A DNA stretch of 64,000 bases from an uncultured Spirochaetia bacterium (lineage in GTDB: Bacteria > Spirochaetota > Spirochaetia > CAKZLE01): contig CAKZLE010000031.1 of NCBI GenBank assembly GCA_937125225.1, positions 1-64,000 on the forward strand, in the 5' to 3' direction. The translations under genes and the position numbers were made by a program. Below are positions 42,209 through 51,143 of this stretch, one piece after another. Numbering within the stretch: position 1 is the first letter of the stretch; each line of letters starts with the position of its first letter. Below the pieces are notes generated by a model. That model made no database searches. It worked only from the letters and a program-made list of their open reading frames with translations, and had not been told where the DNA came from.

Positions 42209-44572
42209 TCATGCCTCCATAGCTATCTTCATCCGTATACAGTTCTTTTCAAATCGTTTGCCGTTTGGGAGCGTTATGATGAGTTCCAACTTATCAGGAT
42301 TTTTAATCGTCAAAATAGACTGTCCATTCTTTTCTCTCATATTCACATAGAGCGTACCCCCTCTAGTTACCACTGAACCTTGAATCTCCTTCACAGAAGT
42401 TCTTTGTGGTACAATAAGGATTCTGTCTGAAGTGATACTCTCAGGTCTCACACCTAGGAGTTCAGCGGTAAATTCATACAGGGGTATCGCTCCCCAGGCA
42501 TGACAATCACTTCTCTGAGTCACAGGGTCCTCGTTCCAGGTCGTGAGATTCATTTCAATCATCCTCTTCCACCCTCTCCATGGATCTTCATTCTCTCCAT
42601 AGATACCAGCTAAAGATAGAGACCGCATAAGAAAGAACGCCATTGAATAGGAAACTTGTGAAAGAGAATCGTCATGAATGGTCTTTCGCATCAGCTCTGC
42701 ACCACCCTTTCCTGTGATGGTTCCTGATAGGATTGCCCAGATCTGGGTATGCTGACTAAAATAGTGTGATCCTGGGCCGTCACTAAAAAGATTACGCTCA
42801 GTAGACCAACAGGTGCTCCTAATAATATCAAGCAATCTCTCCGACCGCTTTTCATACTCATGTGCCGTCCCAATACGTCCTAGAACTGTGCATAACTCTG
42901 CTGCCCTCTGGAGCCCCACAGCATAGAGTAGGTTTGTCACAGTCAGTGGACCATCAGAAGCAGCAGTCGGAACACCCCGACCAGCTCTCCATTGGTCTAC
43001 CCAGTCGACAAATTGCCAGTACTGGCTTGGTATATTATCCACCAGACCATCTTCATTGAGTTGTCTATCGAACCATCCAAGTACCGAATCGATCGTGGGG
43101 AGGTAACGCTTTACCAGATGCTCATCCCTGAAGTAGAGATAGTGATCAAAGACCATAAGGATCCAATAGATATTGAATCCTGGAATTATCTGAGATTCTA
43201 TCGAAGGGAATCTGCTCTGAAGCAGTCCTTGAGGTATCTGAGAGCAGTGATAGTCATGGATGGCCTTACGTGCCAGACGATCATCGCCTGAGATCTGATA
43301 GGTGAAGAGCATCTGCAAATAGGTATCCATAGTATATTGGAACTGTTCATAATAGGGACAATCCTCATAGCTCTCATGCATGCATCGCCTCAGGGTCCTG
43401 AGGCTGATATCCCACATGGAATTGAGATCGTTATCTGAGGAATTGAAATCTGCTTTGACTTCCAGCGGATAGCCGGTCTCCCGATAGGAGATATTACGGA
43501 ATAGGCAGGAATCATCTCCCACAGTGAGTGATACCCGTATGAACCTGAAGGTCTTGAACCAGAAAGGTTCATAGACTTCCGGATCTTCTTTGGTCCCTAC
43601 TCCTGCAAGTTCATATCGTGCTGAGTCTCCATAGAGAGAACCCTCTTCTGCATCATCTCGTATGCCCTTATCACGTTCCCAGGGAACTTCGATCGGTTCA
43701 TGCTCATAGCACTCTGCATAGAGGATCTCGACAATCGTCCCTTCTCCACCGGAGAATGTGAAGACCGGGAATCCAGTAGTCAATTCACCGGCATCTATCT
43801 CGATGGTCAATCGGGTCCCTGCCGGGATCAGGCAGCCGGGATCACATTCGGTATCGATTATCGCTTCTATCGAGGTTCCAGAGAGGATATCCCCTCGAGA
43901 TGCCACGATCTTCTTGAAAGTCTGTTCTCTTTCATAGAGAATCGGGATCTCACGTGGATAAAGCTGCCAGGGTTCGAGGACGCCGGTCGTAGTATCAACA
44001 AGATCATAGATACAACAGGATTCCCACTGAGAATCGTCATAGCCGAGCTCTTTCCAGCCGAACGGACGACAGGTACCGTCGACCTGTTCAGTACCACCGA
44101 GGAACATGGTATTGTACTCACCAGCCTTGAAGGAGATCGATTCATCCATCCGACAGAGCCAGGACTCATCACTGATGACAGTCCCAATAAGCTCATCCTG
44201 GTCATCATAGCAGGTTGCCTCGAAGATGAGCATACCATAGGGCGAACGGAATATTGAGAGATTCTCACCACTTATCGGGTAATGGAGAACCTTAACCGCA
44301 ATCTGATTGATCCCATCATTCAGGTATTCAGATATTTCAAGAGTCTCAAAGTACCAGCGGAAGTCTGATCCCTTACAGGGACCGAAGAGTACCATCTTAC
44401 CATTTACGTAGAGACGGTATCTGCTGTCTGCCGATATTCTCACGACACAACGTTCGAAACCTGTTTCGAAGAGAATCTGTTTCCTGAAATATAGGATCTC
44501 TGTCTCATCCGAGAATCTCTTCTCTTGATCCCTCCAGATGAAATTCCCTTCGAAAGGACGTTCTTTAACCAT
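42209..44572 (-). CDS. Alpha-L-rhamnosidase-like glycoside hydrolase (GH78), cytosolic
   Basis: A 787-residue protein of GH78 layout. An N-terminal beta-sandwich domain contains RISADSRYRLYVNGKMVLFG; then an (alpha/alpha)6 barrel holds YEDCPYYEQFQYTMDTYLQM, the GH78 catalytic-region signature (Asp/Glu cluster), and later DCHAWGAIPLYEFTAELLG. It would remove terminal alpha-L-rhamnose. No signal peptide is present, so it acts on imported oligosaccharides. Its ATG overlaps the end of the preceding permease gene by one base. Confidence 0.88.
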   Translation of the reverse strand: MVKERPFEGNFIWRDQEKRFSDETEILYFRKQILFETGFERCVVRISADSRYRLYVNGKMVLFGPCKGSDFRWYFETLEISEYLNDGINQIAVKVLHYPISGENLSIFRSPYGMLIFEATCYDDQDELIGTVISDESWLCRMDESISFKAGEYNTMFLGGTEQVDGTCRPFGWKELGYDDSQWESCCIYDLVDTTTGVLEPWQLYPREIPILYEREQTFKKIVASRGDILSGTSIEAIIDTECDPGCLIPAGTRLTIEIDAGELTTGFPVFTFSGGEGTIVEILYAECYEHEPIEVPWERDKGIRDDAEEGSLYGDSARYELAGVGTKEDPEVYEPFWFKTFRFIRVSLTVGDDSCLFRNISYRETGYPLEVKADFNSSDNDLNSMWDISLRTLRRCMHESYEDCPYYEQFQYTMDTYLQMLFTYQISGDDRLARKAIHDYHCSQIPQGLLQSRFPSIESQIIPGFNIYWILMVFDHYLYFRDEHLVKRYLPTIDSVLGWFDRQLNEDGLVDNIPSQYWQFVDWVDQWRAGRGVPTAASDGPLTVTNLLYAVGLQRAAELCTVLGRIGTAHEYEKRSERLLDIIRSTCWSTERNLFSDGPGSHYFSQHTQIWAILSGTITGKGGAELMRKTIHDDSLSQVSYSMAFFLMRSLSLAGIYGENEDPWRGWKRMIEMNLTTWNEDPVTQRSDCHAWGAIPLYEFTAELLGVRPESITSDRILIVPQRTSVKEIQGSVVTRGGTLYVNMREKNGQSILTIKNPDKLELIITLPNGKRFEKNCIRMKIAMEA

Positions 44573-45402
44573 CAGAACTTCAAAGCTCCTGAGGTCAGGT
44601 TCGTGATCATCTTCTTCTGTGCGATGATGAAGAATATCAGGATGGGGATGAGGGTAAGCAGCAATCCTGCAAAGAACTCATTCCAGTAGGTCACGAATTC
44701 ACCTTTTGCGAAGATGATCGCAAGAGGTATAGTCCTCTTCGCTACTCCCTGTAGGATGATAAGTGGGAATAGGAGGTTATTCCAGGTATCAACGGTATTG
44801 AGCGTCACGAGGGTGACGATCGCTGGATTGAGGATCGGAATAGCAATCTTCCAGTAGACCATGAATGGACTCGCACCATCAATGATCGCAGACTCTTCGA
44901 GCTCTATCGGTACAGTCTTCATGAATTGTGAGATCAAGAAGATCCCATAGGATGCGAAAGCCCCGACGAATACCAGTACGAGTCCGAATCTGGTATTGTT
45001 TATACCCATTGAGGTCAACCAGGGTACTATAGTCGTTACGACAGACTGAGGAGGCAGGGTCATTCCGACTACGAACAGGACGAGAATGCTAGAGAAGACC
45101 CATCTATGTTGTTTTGCTCTACAGATTGCATATCCTGCCATGGTATAAGAAATGATACCTATAAGAACAGCAATAGTTGTGACAAATATACTATTGTAGG
45201 TTGCGACAACATAGTCCATTCTCTCAAAGGCCAATTTGAAGTTCTCAAGATGAATCGAAGTCGTTATTCCAAGGGGGTTACTGATCATCTCGTTCGTAGT
45301 CTTCAATGAGATGTTCACTAGATTGAATAATGGGTAGATCATGATCACAGTAAAGATGATCATAAGGATCTCTATTCCCAGGGTTTTTCTCTTTGCTGCC
45401 AT
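44572..45402 (-). CDS. CUT1 sugar ABC transporter permease (MalG type), system 1
   Basis: A 276-residue permease with six helices; the EAA loop is VPIELEESAIIDGASPFMVY. The end LTSGALKF is a common MalG-type C-terminus. Start 45402 is one base into the stop of the partner permease; an ATG six codons upstream is possible. No ATPase gene is in the operon. Confidence 0.92.
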   Translation of the reverse strand: MAAKRKTLGIEILMIIFTVIMIYPLFNLVNISLKTTNEMISNPLGITTSIHLENFKLAFERMDYVVATYNSIFVTTIAVLIGIISYTMAGYAICRAKQHRWVFSSILVLFVVGMTLPPQSVVTTIVPWLTSMGINNTRFGLVLVFVGAFASYGIFLISQFMKTVPIELEESAIIDGASPFMVYWKIAIPILNPAIVTLVTLNTVDTWNNLLFPLIILQGVAKRTIPLAIIFAKGEFVTYWNEFFAGLLLTLIPILIFFIIAQKKMITNLTSGALKF

Positions 45403-46310
45403 CAGACTCTCTTCTCCCATTGACCGAACCCGAATACGAGCGATCTGTTAACGATAAGAATGCAGATTACCAGAAGTACTGAACCTGCAGCCGCATACCC
45501 GTTATAGCCCTGTCTCACGAGTTTGATGATGTAGGTACCAAGAGTCTCTGTTACTCCTGCGGGACCTCCATCGGTCATACCATAGATGATATCAAACACT
45601 TTCAAAGAACCCATGAACGAAGTGATCACATTAACTGAGAATGACGGTGCCATCATAGGAAGGATGATATGTGTCAGTCTCCTCCACCAACCGGCACCAT
45701 CTATCATAGCAGCCTCTTTCATACTTGATGGAATAGTTGCCAGATTTGCAGTGAATAGCAGGGATGCCCGCCCTATAAAACGCCAAACATGAGCAATGAT
45801 AACCGCATACATGGCAGTATTCACCTGTCCTAGCCAAGGTTGGACAAGCTGGTCCAACCCAACACTCTCCAGGAGGGTATTAAAAAAACCACCCATCGAA
45901 TACATATAGGTCCAGAGATACGCTACGACTACACCAGGGATCAATGAGGGGAGAAACAGTAGTGCTGTATAAAGAGCACCGTACTTCAGCTTCTCATGTA
46001 GCAACATCGCAACAAGAAATCCGAGGATATTCTGTATCAGGATCACAAGGATCGAGAATACGAATGTATTGATCAGACTCTGGATGAACTGTGGATCTGT
46101 GATCATCATCCGGTAATTTCTCAAACCTACGAACTTGTAGTTCATATTGATCCCGTTGAAATTCGTGAAGGAATACCCGAAACTCCCGATAACCGGTAAG
46201 AGAAAGAAGATTACATAGATGACCAGAGCTGGCAACAACATGAGCAAAAAGACGTAGAAACCATCATATGTAGTCTTGATCTTGCGTTTAGGTATGGATT
46301 CTATTTCCAT
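45402..46310 (-). CDS. CUT1 sugar ABC transporter permease (MalF type), system 1
   Basis: A 302-residue permease with six helices; YVIFFLLPVIGSFGYSFTNF near the N-terminus and the EAA loop IPSSMKEAAMIDGAGWWRRL. Start 46310 follows AGGAG by ten bases; the longer frame to 46352 runs into the intergenic hairpin and is rejected. Confidence 0.92.
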   Translation of the reverse strand: MEIESIPKRKIKTTYDGFYVFLLMLLPALVIYVIFFLLPVIGSFGYSFTNFNGINMNYKFVGLRNYRMMITDPQFIQSLINTFVFSILVILIQNILGFLVAMLLHEKLKYGALYTALLFLPSLIPGVVVAYLWTYMYSMGGFFNTLLESVGLDQLVQPWLGQVNTAMYAVIIAHVWRFIGRASLLFTANLATIPSSMKEAAMIDGAGWWRRLTHIILPMMAPSFSVNVITSFMGSLKVFDIIYGMTDGGPAGVTETLGTYIIKLVRQGYNGYAAAGSVLLVICILIVNRSLVFGFGQWEKRV

Positions 46311-46336
46311 GGTGATTATACTCCTAATAGATACGA

Positions 46337-46364
46337 ATCGGCTGAAAATCACTCTTCAGCCGAT
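46337..46364 (-). other. Intergenic hairpin after binding-protein gene, ABC system 1
   Basis: ATCGGCTGAA / TTCAGCCGAT, 10-base perfect arms with an 8-base loop, between the binding-protein stop (46385) and the permease start (46310). No U tract follows. Confidence 0.78.
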
Positions 46365-46384
46365 CATGTATTCATTGACTCTGA

Positions 46385-47647
46385 TTACTGGTTGAGAAGT
46401 AGTTTCCGCTTGTAGTACTCTCCAAACTCAACAGCCATCTCTTGTGGAGTTGTAACCCCGATGATGAGCTTGCTCAGGTTATCTCTCCAGTCATTGAGAC
46501 AGACATTCCTGAACTGAGGCCATAGGAAAACGTTCCCGTCAGCGATCGTCTGAGCGAATTCGCTTCCGATAGGATTATCTGAACTGATACCCCCCTGAAG
46601 CGTGGTATAGGTTCCCCATGAGAGTGCGAGTCTTCCGAGATTCTCTTTCTCAAAGAGGAACTCAACGAACTTGATAGCCTCTTCTTTGTGCTCTGATGCA
46701 TCATTGACTCCGATGAATCGGTCAACAAGCATATGAGCCTGTGGAGGAAGTGGGGCATCCTGGATAGGGGATGCAACGAATACGAACTCAAATCCTTCTG
46801 GTGCTGCATCTGAAAGTAACTGGATATGGGATGCGATACCGTACATGAAAGCACCTTCACTATTGACGAACTGGGTGAATCCCTCATCGTTCCAGGTAAT
46901 CGAAGCTGATTCTTCGGGGTTGATATATCCACGATCGATGAGCGTCTGGATCTTCTCCATCTGTGGAAGCCAGATCTCAGAGATTGATACTTCGTCATTC
47001 ATGACTCGTTTCTCAAGATCACTGGTTGGAAGATTCTCTGCGAACATGTTATTCTCGAAAGAATGGTAGGCAGACCATGTCCTTGATTTATTACCCATGA
47101 TCCAGGGAAGGTAGCCGTGGTTTTTTACCTTCTCAGAAGCCGCGAGGAACTCATCCCAGTTCAGGGGGATCGAATCCACTCCGCACTCTTCAAGAATCTT
47201 AGTATTAACGAACATTCCCAGACCGTTTCCTGCAGAACTCAGTGCATAGACATTCCCATCCACGGTTCCTGAATCAAGTACTGCAGGGAGCATATTTTGA
47301 GCTGCTACAGTATCATCAAGAACTGCAAGTCGACCTGCATCTGCAAAGTCCTTCAAATCTGCAGTCATGACGAAGAATGCATCGAGCTGTTGTCCAGCAA
47401 CAAGACGTGTCTTATAGACATCAGTGTATCGGTCGACACCGATACCTTCTACAGCTACCGTGATACCGGGGTTCTTAGCCTCGAACTCTTCAATAAGTTC
47501 AGGTAAAGCCCCGACCTCTTTATCTAACATGTAATGAAGGAACACCAGTTCCGTCTTCTTATTCTCATCTGCTTCTGCCTGCCCTCCAGCAAACAGTGGA
47601 GTCATTGCCAACAGTACTGCCAGTACCATAACGATTACTCTTTTCAT
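46385..47647 (-). CDS. CUT1 sugar ABC transporter substrate-binding protein, system 1
   Basis: A 420-residue exported binding protein; signal MKRVIVMVLAVLLAMTPLFA then GGQAEADENK. The SBP-1 fold appears from LVFLHYMLDKEVGALPELIE onward, with YALSSAGNGLGMFVNTKILE and SEGAFMYGIASHIQLL typical of oligosaccharide binders. The linked GH78 and sulfatase genes suggest a sulfated rhamno-oligosaccharide ligand. It lies immediately downstream of a NarL-type two-component pair on the same strand. Confidence 0.92.
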   Translation of the reverse strand: MKRVIVMVLAVLLAMTPLFAGGQAEADENKKTELVFLHYMLDKEVGALPELIEEFEAKNPGITVAVEGIGVDRYTDVYKTRLVAGQQLDAFFVMTADLKDFADAGRLAVLDDTVAAQNMLPAVLDSGTVDGNVYALSSAGNGLGMFVNTKILEECGVDSIPLNWDEFLAASEKVKNHGYLPWIMGNKSRTWSAYHSFENNMFAENLPTSDLEKRVMNDEVSISEIWLPQMEKIQTLIDRGYINPEESASITWNDEGFTQFVNSEGAFMYGIASHIQLLSDAAPEGFEFVFVASPIQDAPLPPQAHMLVDRFIGVNDASEHKEEAIKFVEFLFEKENLGRLALSWGTYTTLQGGISSDNPIGSEFAQTIADGNVFLWPQFRNVCLNDWRDNLSKLIIGVTTPQEMAVEFGEYYKRKLLLNQ

Positions 47648-47686
47648 AATTTTCCTCTTTTTAATGTATTCCCGTAGGTGATTTCG

Positions 47687-47706
47687 AGTATAGGGGATAG
47701 AATCCC
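47687..47706 (-). promoter_or_regulatory. Possible activator-dependent promoter of ABC system 1
   Basis: On the minus strand a -10-like TATACT (47687-47692) has no good -35 at 17 bases. Directly upstream is a 13-base palindrome, GGGAT-AGA-ATCCC (47694-47706), where an activator would sit. The adjacent NarL-type response regulator is the obvious candidate. Confidence 0.4.
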
Positions 47707-47730
47707 ATCCGTGGGCTTATCAAAGTACTC

Positions 47731-47756
47731 CTGAAGAGTACTTTAGTACTCTTCAG
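47731..47756 (-). terminator. Hairpin at the end of the response-regulator gene
   Basis: CTGAAGAGTAC / GTACTCTTCAG, 11-base arms and a 4-base loop, includes the stop codon of the NarL-type regulator. It has no U tract, so it may only attenuate or protect the transcript. Confidence 0.5.
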
Positions 47757-48412
47757 ATAAGATTCTGATGAGAACTGTACTCAGGAAAGACTTCGAGGAT
47801 CGTTCGGATTGCCTGGAAACGATTATTGACCTTCATTTCACCATAGATCCTACTTATATAATTCTTAACCGTCTGTTTCCCAAGATTCATCTCTTTAGCT
47901 ATCTCATCATTCGAGTATCCTTGGGATATGAGCCTGAGGATATGGATATCACGCTGACTGAGATGATCCACCCATTTAGGGCGTTTCTTCGACCTTTTTG
48001 AACCACCCCCCTTCGAAGTGATCTTGGAGATGATGAAGTTATCCTTTGAAGCATTCGTGATGGCCCTAGTGAGCTCATCCATACTCACATCTTTGAGGAG
48101 GATCCCTGATGCACCGATATTCATCGCCTTCTGTACATAATCATCGTATCCGAAGGCGGTCAACATCAGGATGATGATATCAGGGTACAGTTTGAGAATC
48201 TTCTCGGAGATAGTAAAACCATCTAGATGCTTGAGATGGATATCCATAAGAATGACCCCAGGTCTGAACTCTCCTACCATCTTCATGATTTCAGGTTCTG
48301 AGGCTGAAGTCTCATAGGCAACACGTGTGAACTCCTCGAAAACCAGAGCCCGCTTTAAGGTCTCTGCAAAAAGCTGCTGATCATCAACAATCAATACTCT
48401 ATGTCTATTCAT
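47753..48412 (-). CDS. NarL/FixJ-family response regulator
   Basis: A 219-residue response regulator: receiver with Asp10-Asp11 and phosphorylation site Asp57 (VILMDIHL), and a LuxR-type helix-turn-helix (LSQRDIHILRLISQGYSNDE then IAKEMNLGKQTVKNYI). Overlaps its kinase gene by 8 bases. Placed just upstream of ABC system 1, probably activating it in response to a carbohydrate or envelope signal. Confidence 0.94.
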   Translation of the reverse strand: MNRHRVLIVDDQQLFAETLKRALVFEEFTRVAYETSASEPEIMKMVGEFRPGVILMDIHLKHLDGFTISEKILKLYPDIIILMLTAFGYDDYVQKAMNIGASGILLKDVSMDELTRAITNASKDNFIISKITSKGGGSKRSKKRPKWVDHLSQRDIHILRLISQGYSNDEIAKEMNLGKQTVKNYISRIYGEMKVNNRFQAIRTILEVFPEYSSHQNLI

Positions 48413-49661
48413 GCTTTGCCTCCTGATTCAAAGGGATCTCTACCCTTACCTGATATCCCTGCTGGTTCCTCTGGAATCGAATATATCCATCTACTTTGGC
48501 AAGTCGCTCCTCCATACTCGTCTGTCCAAGCCCTTTATGGCCGCTCTTAAGAGTCTTCATCCCATTATCCTGGATTGTCACCGTAATCAGATCCTCTGAT
48601 TCCCAGAAACTTATCTGTATAGCCTTTGCCTTTCCATGCCGTAATGCATTGACCAGTGATTCCTGTATGATATAGTAGATCACTTTATCGATGAGAAGAC
48701 CGTAACTGTTTCGAGCATTGGCCCAGACGATATTCACCTCGACATGAGTCGAACTGCTAAACGGACCGGCAAGATCACTGATCGAGGAGAGTCTGATAGG
48801 TTCTTCCTTGATAGATGATCGCAGGTCATAGAGAACCTTCCTGATCTCATAGAGTCCATACCGACTCTGCTCCCCAACCCACTTGAAGATCTCGCGGAGT
48901 TCATCAGGATCATCAGGAGGGTTTCGGTCATTCGCCTCCATCATCATGATGATATCGGTGAACGTCTTCCCAATGATATCATGGAGCTCACGAGTGATTC
49001 GTTTCCTCTCATCAATGCTTGAAGACTCTTCAGCATCTGCCGCATATTTAAGAAAGTGTGAGCTCTCAGCAGTAAGCTGTTCAATTGTATTCACGAGGGT
49101 TTCAAACACGTTCTGTGTCTCCAGATGTTGTGATACCCCATAACGGGCAAGATAATGGAGAACCGAGAAGGACCCATAAAAACAGATGAACATGAGGATA
49201 TCAGCATACCCAAGCAGTATTCCAAAATGATGATAAGCAGGGATGATCTTCACAGTCAGATAGAGTATCCCGTATATGAGGGTGATCACCGGAGTATAGG
49301 ATACTTTGAATATAGAGATCAGGCTCAGATATAATCCGGTGACGAGAAAACTGTCAATGAAAACACTATCGGGATAGGGTACGATTGTAAGGGTGATCAC
49401 TACGGCTCGGAAGAGGATGATCCAGACCAGATATTTCTTTGTGGTGAACACCCTCTCAAGAAGGATGAGCAGGGTGTTGATCCCAATGAGGATCTTGAAA
49501 TCAAGATCCCAATCATATTGATGAGTGAAGGTAGTGATCCTTGAATATAGAAGGGCCAAAACAATGAAACAGAAAAAGATATTGATTAGGAGTGTCGCAT
49601 ACTGCAATATATGATAGATCGGTTGAGAGGAGAATCTCACCCTACCATTGTCTCCATTCAT
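48405..49661 (-). CDS. Sensor histidine kinase (HisKA_3 / NarX-DegS type), membrane-bound
   Basis: A 418-residue kinase with about six N-terminal membrane helices (residues 15-180), a coiled linker, the HisKA_3 motif ERKRITRELHDIIGK (phospho-accepting His) and a C-terminal ATPase domain with IIQESLVNALRHGKA (N box) and GHKGLGQTSMEERL. The sensor part is a set of helices without a large periplasmic domain, suggesting detection within the membrane or of an interacting transporter. Partner of the regulator at 47753-48412. Confidence 0.93.
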   Translation of the reverse strand: MNGDNGRVRFSSQPIYHILQYATLLINIFFCFIVLALLYSRITTFTHQYDWDLDFKILIGINTLLILLERVFTTKKYLVWIILFRAVVITLTIVPYPDSVFIDSFLVTGLYLSLISIFKVSYTPVITLIYGILYLTVKIIPAYHHFGILLGYADILMFICFYGSFSVLHYLARYGVSQHLETQNVFETLVNTIEQLTAESSHFLKYAADAEESSSIDERKRITRELHDIIGKTFTDIIMMMEANDRNPPDDPDELREIFKWVGEQSRYGLYEIRKVLYDLRSSIKEEPIRLSSISDLAGPFSSSTHVEVNIVWANARNSYGLLIDKVIYYIIQESLVNALRHGKAKAIQISFWESEDLITVTIQDNGMKTLKSGHKGLGQTSMEERLAKVDGYIRFQRNQQGYQVRVEIPLNQEAKHE

Positions 49662-49796
49662 CTATATATCCTCACTATTTCTCTCTTAAAGCTCTTCACC
49701 TACATTATAGCATTGTTAAAATTATAAGATCGGATCCTTCACAAAGGAATATGCAAAACCACACAGATGATGGACATAACCTGTTATTTCAAACTT

Positions 49797-51143
49797 TCAA
49801 AATGGGATCGCTCCTTTATCATCTACTTGATAATCCCATCTGCTCAGCAGTTCCGCTGAAGATAGGAACCCATCACCCAGTTCTCCTAATTCCTGATCCA
49901 GACGTTCATCTAGTCGTTTCAATAAAGTACTAGCTTCAGGCACGTCGATAAGATTGTTCAATTGGAAAGGATCTTCCCTGTTATCAAAGAGTAGCCAAGG
50001 ACCTTTCAGTTCCCTCACATAGGTATACCTTTGGGTCCTGATCCCTCGATACTCTCGTCCTCCTCGCTCGAAACACCAGTCGGCAAATGGAGAGTAACCG
50101 GCAAGCAGGACCGCATCACGACCAATATTCTCTTCTTGCTTGATAAGACGACTATAATCGATCCCTTCCACGGTGTCAGGGACCTCTTTACCACATATCC
50201 CTAGAAGAGTCGGCATAAGGTCAGGTGAAGCAATCAAAGCATCTTCCATTCGTGGTTCTAGTCCAGGTCCTTCGATCAGAAACGGGACGAGGATCGACTC
50301 CTCATAGGGTCGTTGTTTATTGATCCAGGGAGTATCAGGATCGCATTGTGATTCTATAGAATCCCCATGATCAGAGGTGAAGATAAGATAGGTATCCTCT
50401 TTGAGATCTTCTGCCCTTAATACCTCTTCCACTCTGGCAACACAATCATCCAAGGCACTGATATGGGCATAATAGCCATGGAGCTCATCCCTGCAGTTCG
50501 TATCAAGACCTGGATCAACATTATCCCTCAGGATAAAGGATTCCTTGTCGTAGAGATCAAGATACTCTTTGGGGGCGGTATCATAGGGATTATGGGGAGT
50601 TCCTAAAGAGAGGAAGAGGATGAAGGGTCTATTAATATCCTTACGACCTCTGAGCCAATCAAGCGCATCTGCTGTTTGGGCGAAAGCATCATAGCCCTCC
50701 CATCGCCTTCTCTCATCAGAGTCATTCGCATAATAATCTGACTCCCAATAGTCATGGGTACATTCGAGTACTTTCCAATAATCGAAGCCTTGATGACGCT
50801 CTGGCGGTATGAATTGATCTCTACCATGACCGTCGAGGTGCCATTTACCAACATAGGCTGTATCATAGCCATCTCTTTTAAGCACCTGAGCAATAGAGTT
50901 CCCGTTATCAGGAAGGCAGAGATCATTCATAAAAAGCCCATGAGTCAGGGGATACTGTCCTGTCAACAGACAGGCCCGGTATGGGGTACAGATCGGGCAG
51001 ACTGATATCATGTTGGTCATATTCACACTACGTTCTGCCATACCGTCAAGAAAGGGGGTCTTCACATTAGGGTCTCCGGCATAACCAGTTGCATGACCAC
51101 GCATCTGGTCTGTGAGGATAAACACGATATTCGGTCTACTCAT
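49797..51143 (-). CDS. Formylglycine-dependent sulfatase, cytosolic (sulfatase B)
   Basis: A 448-residue family S1 sulfatase: RPNIVFILTDQMRGHATG, maturation motif Cys52-Thr-Pro-Tyr-Arg56, VGKWHLDGHGRD, FTSDHGDSIESQ and the C-terminal FDNREDPFQLNNLID. No signal peptide. Its start overlaps the end of sulfatase C by 8 bases and it ends the operon driven from ABC system 2. Confidence 0.94.
   Translation of the reverse strand: MSRPNIVFILTDQMRGHATGYAGDPNVKTPFLDGMAERSVNMTNMISVCPICTPYRACLLTGQYPLTHGLFMNDLCLPDNGNSIAQVLKRDGYDTAYVGKWHLDGHGRDQFIPPERHQGFDYWKVLECTHDYWESDYYANDSDERRRWEGYDAFAQTADALDWLRGRKDINRPFILFLSLGTPHNPYDTAPKEYLDLYDKESFILRDNVDPGLDTNCRDELHGYYAHISALDDCVARVEEVLRAEDLKEDTYLIFTSDHGDSIESQCDPDTPWINKQRPYEESILVPFLIEGPGLEPRMEDALIASPDLMPTLLGICGKEVPDTVEGIDYSRLIKQEENIGRDAVLLAGYSPFADWCFERGGREYRGIRTQRYTYVRELKGPWLLFDNREDPFQLNNLIDVPEASTLLKRLDERLDQELGELGDGFLSSAELLSRWDYQVDDKGAIPF

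Noticed and set aside
43700-44257. 185-residue frame opposite the GH78 gene
   Set aside because: Lies wholly within a strongly supported gene on the other strand; composition is typical of a shadow frame.
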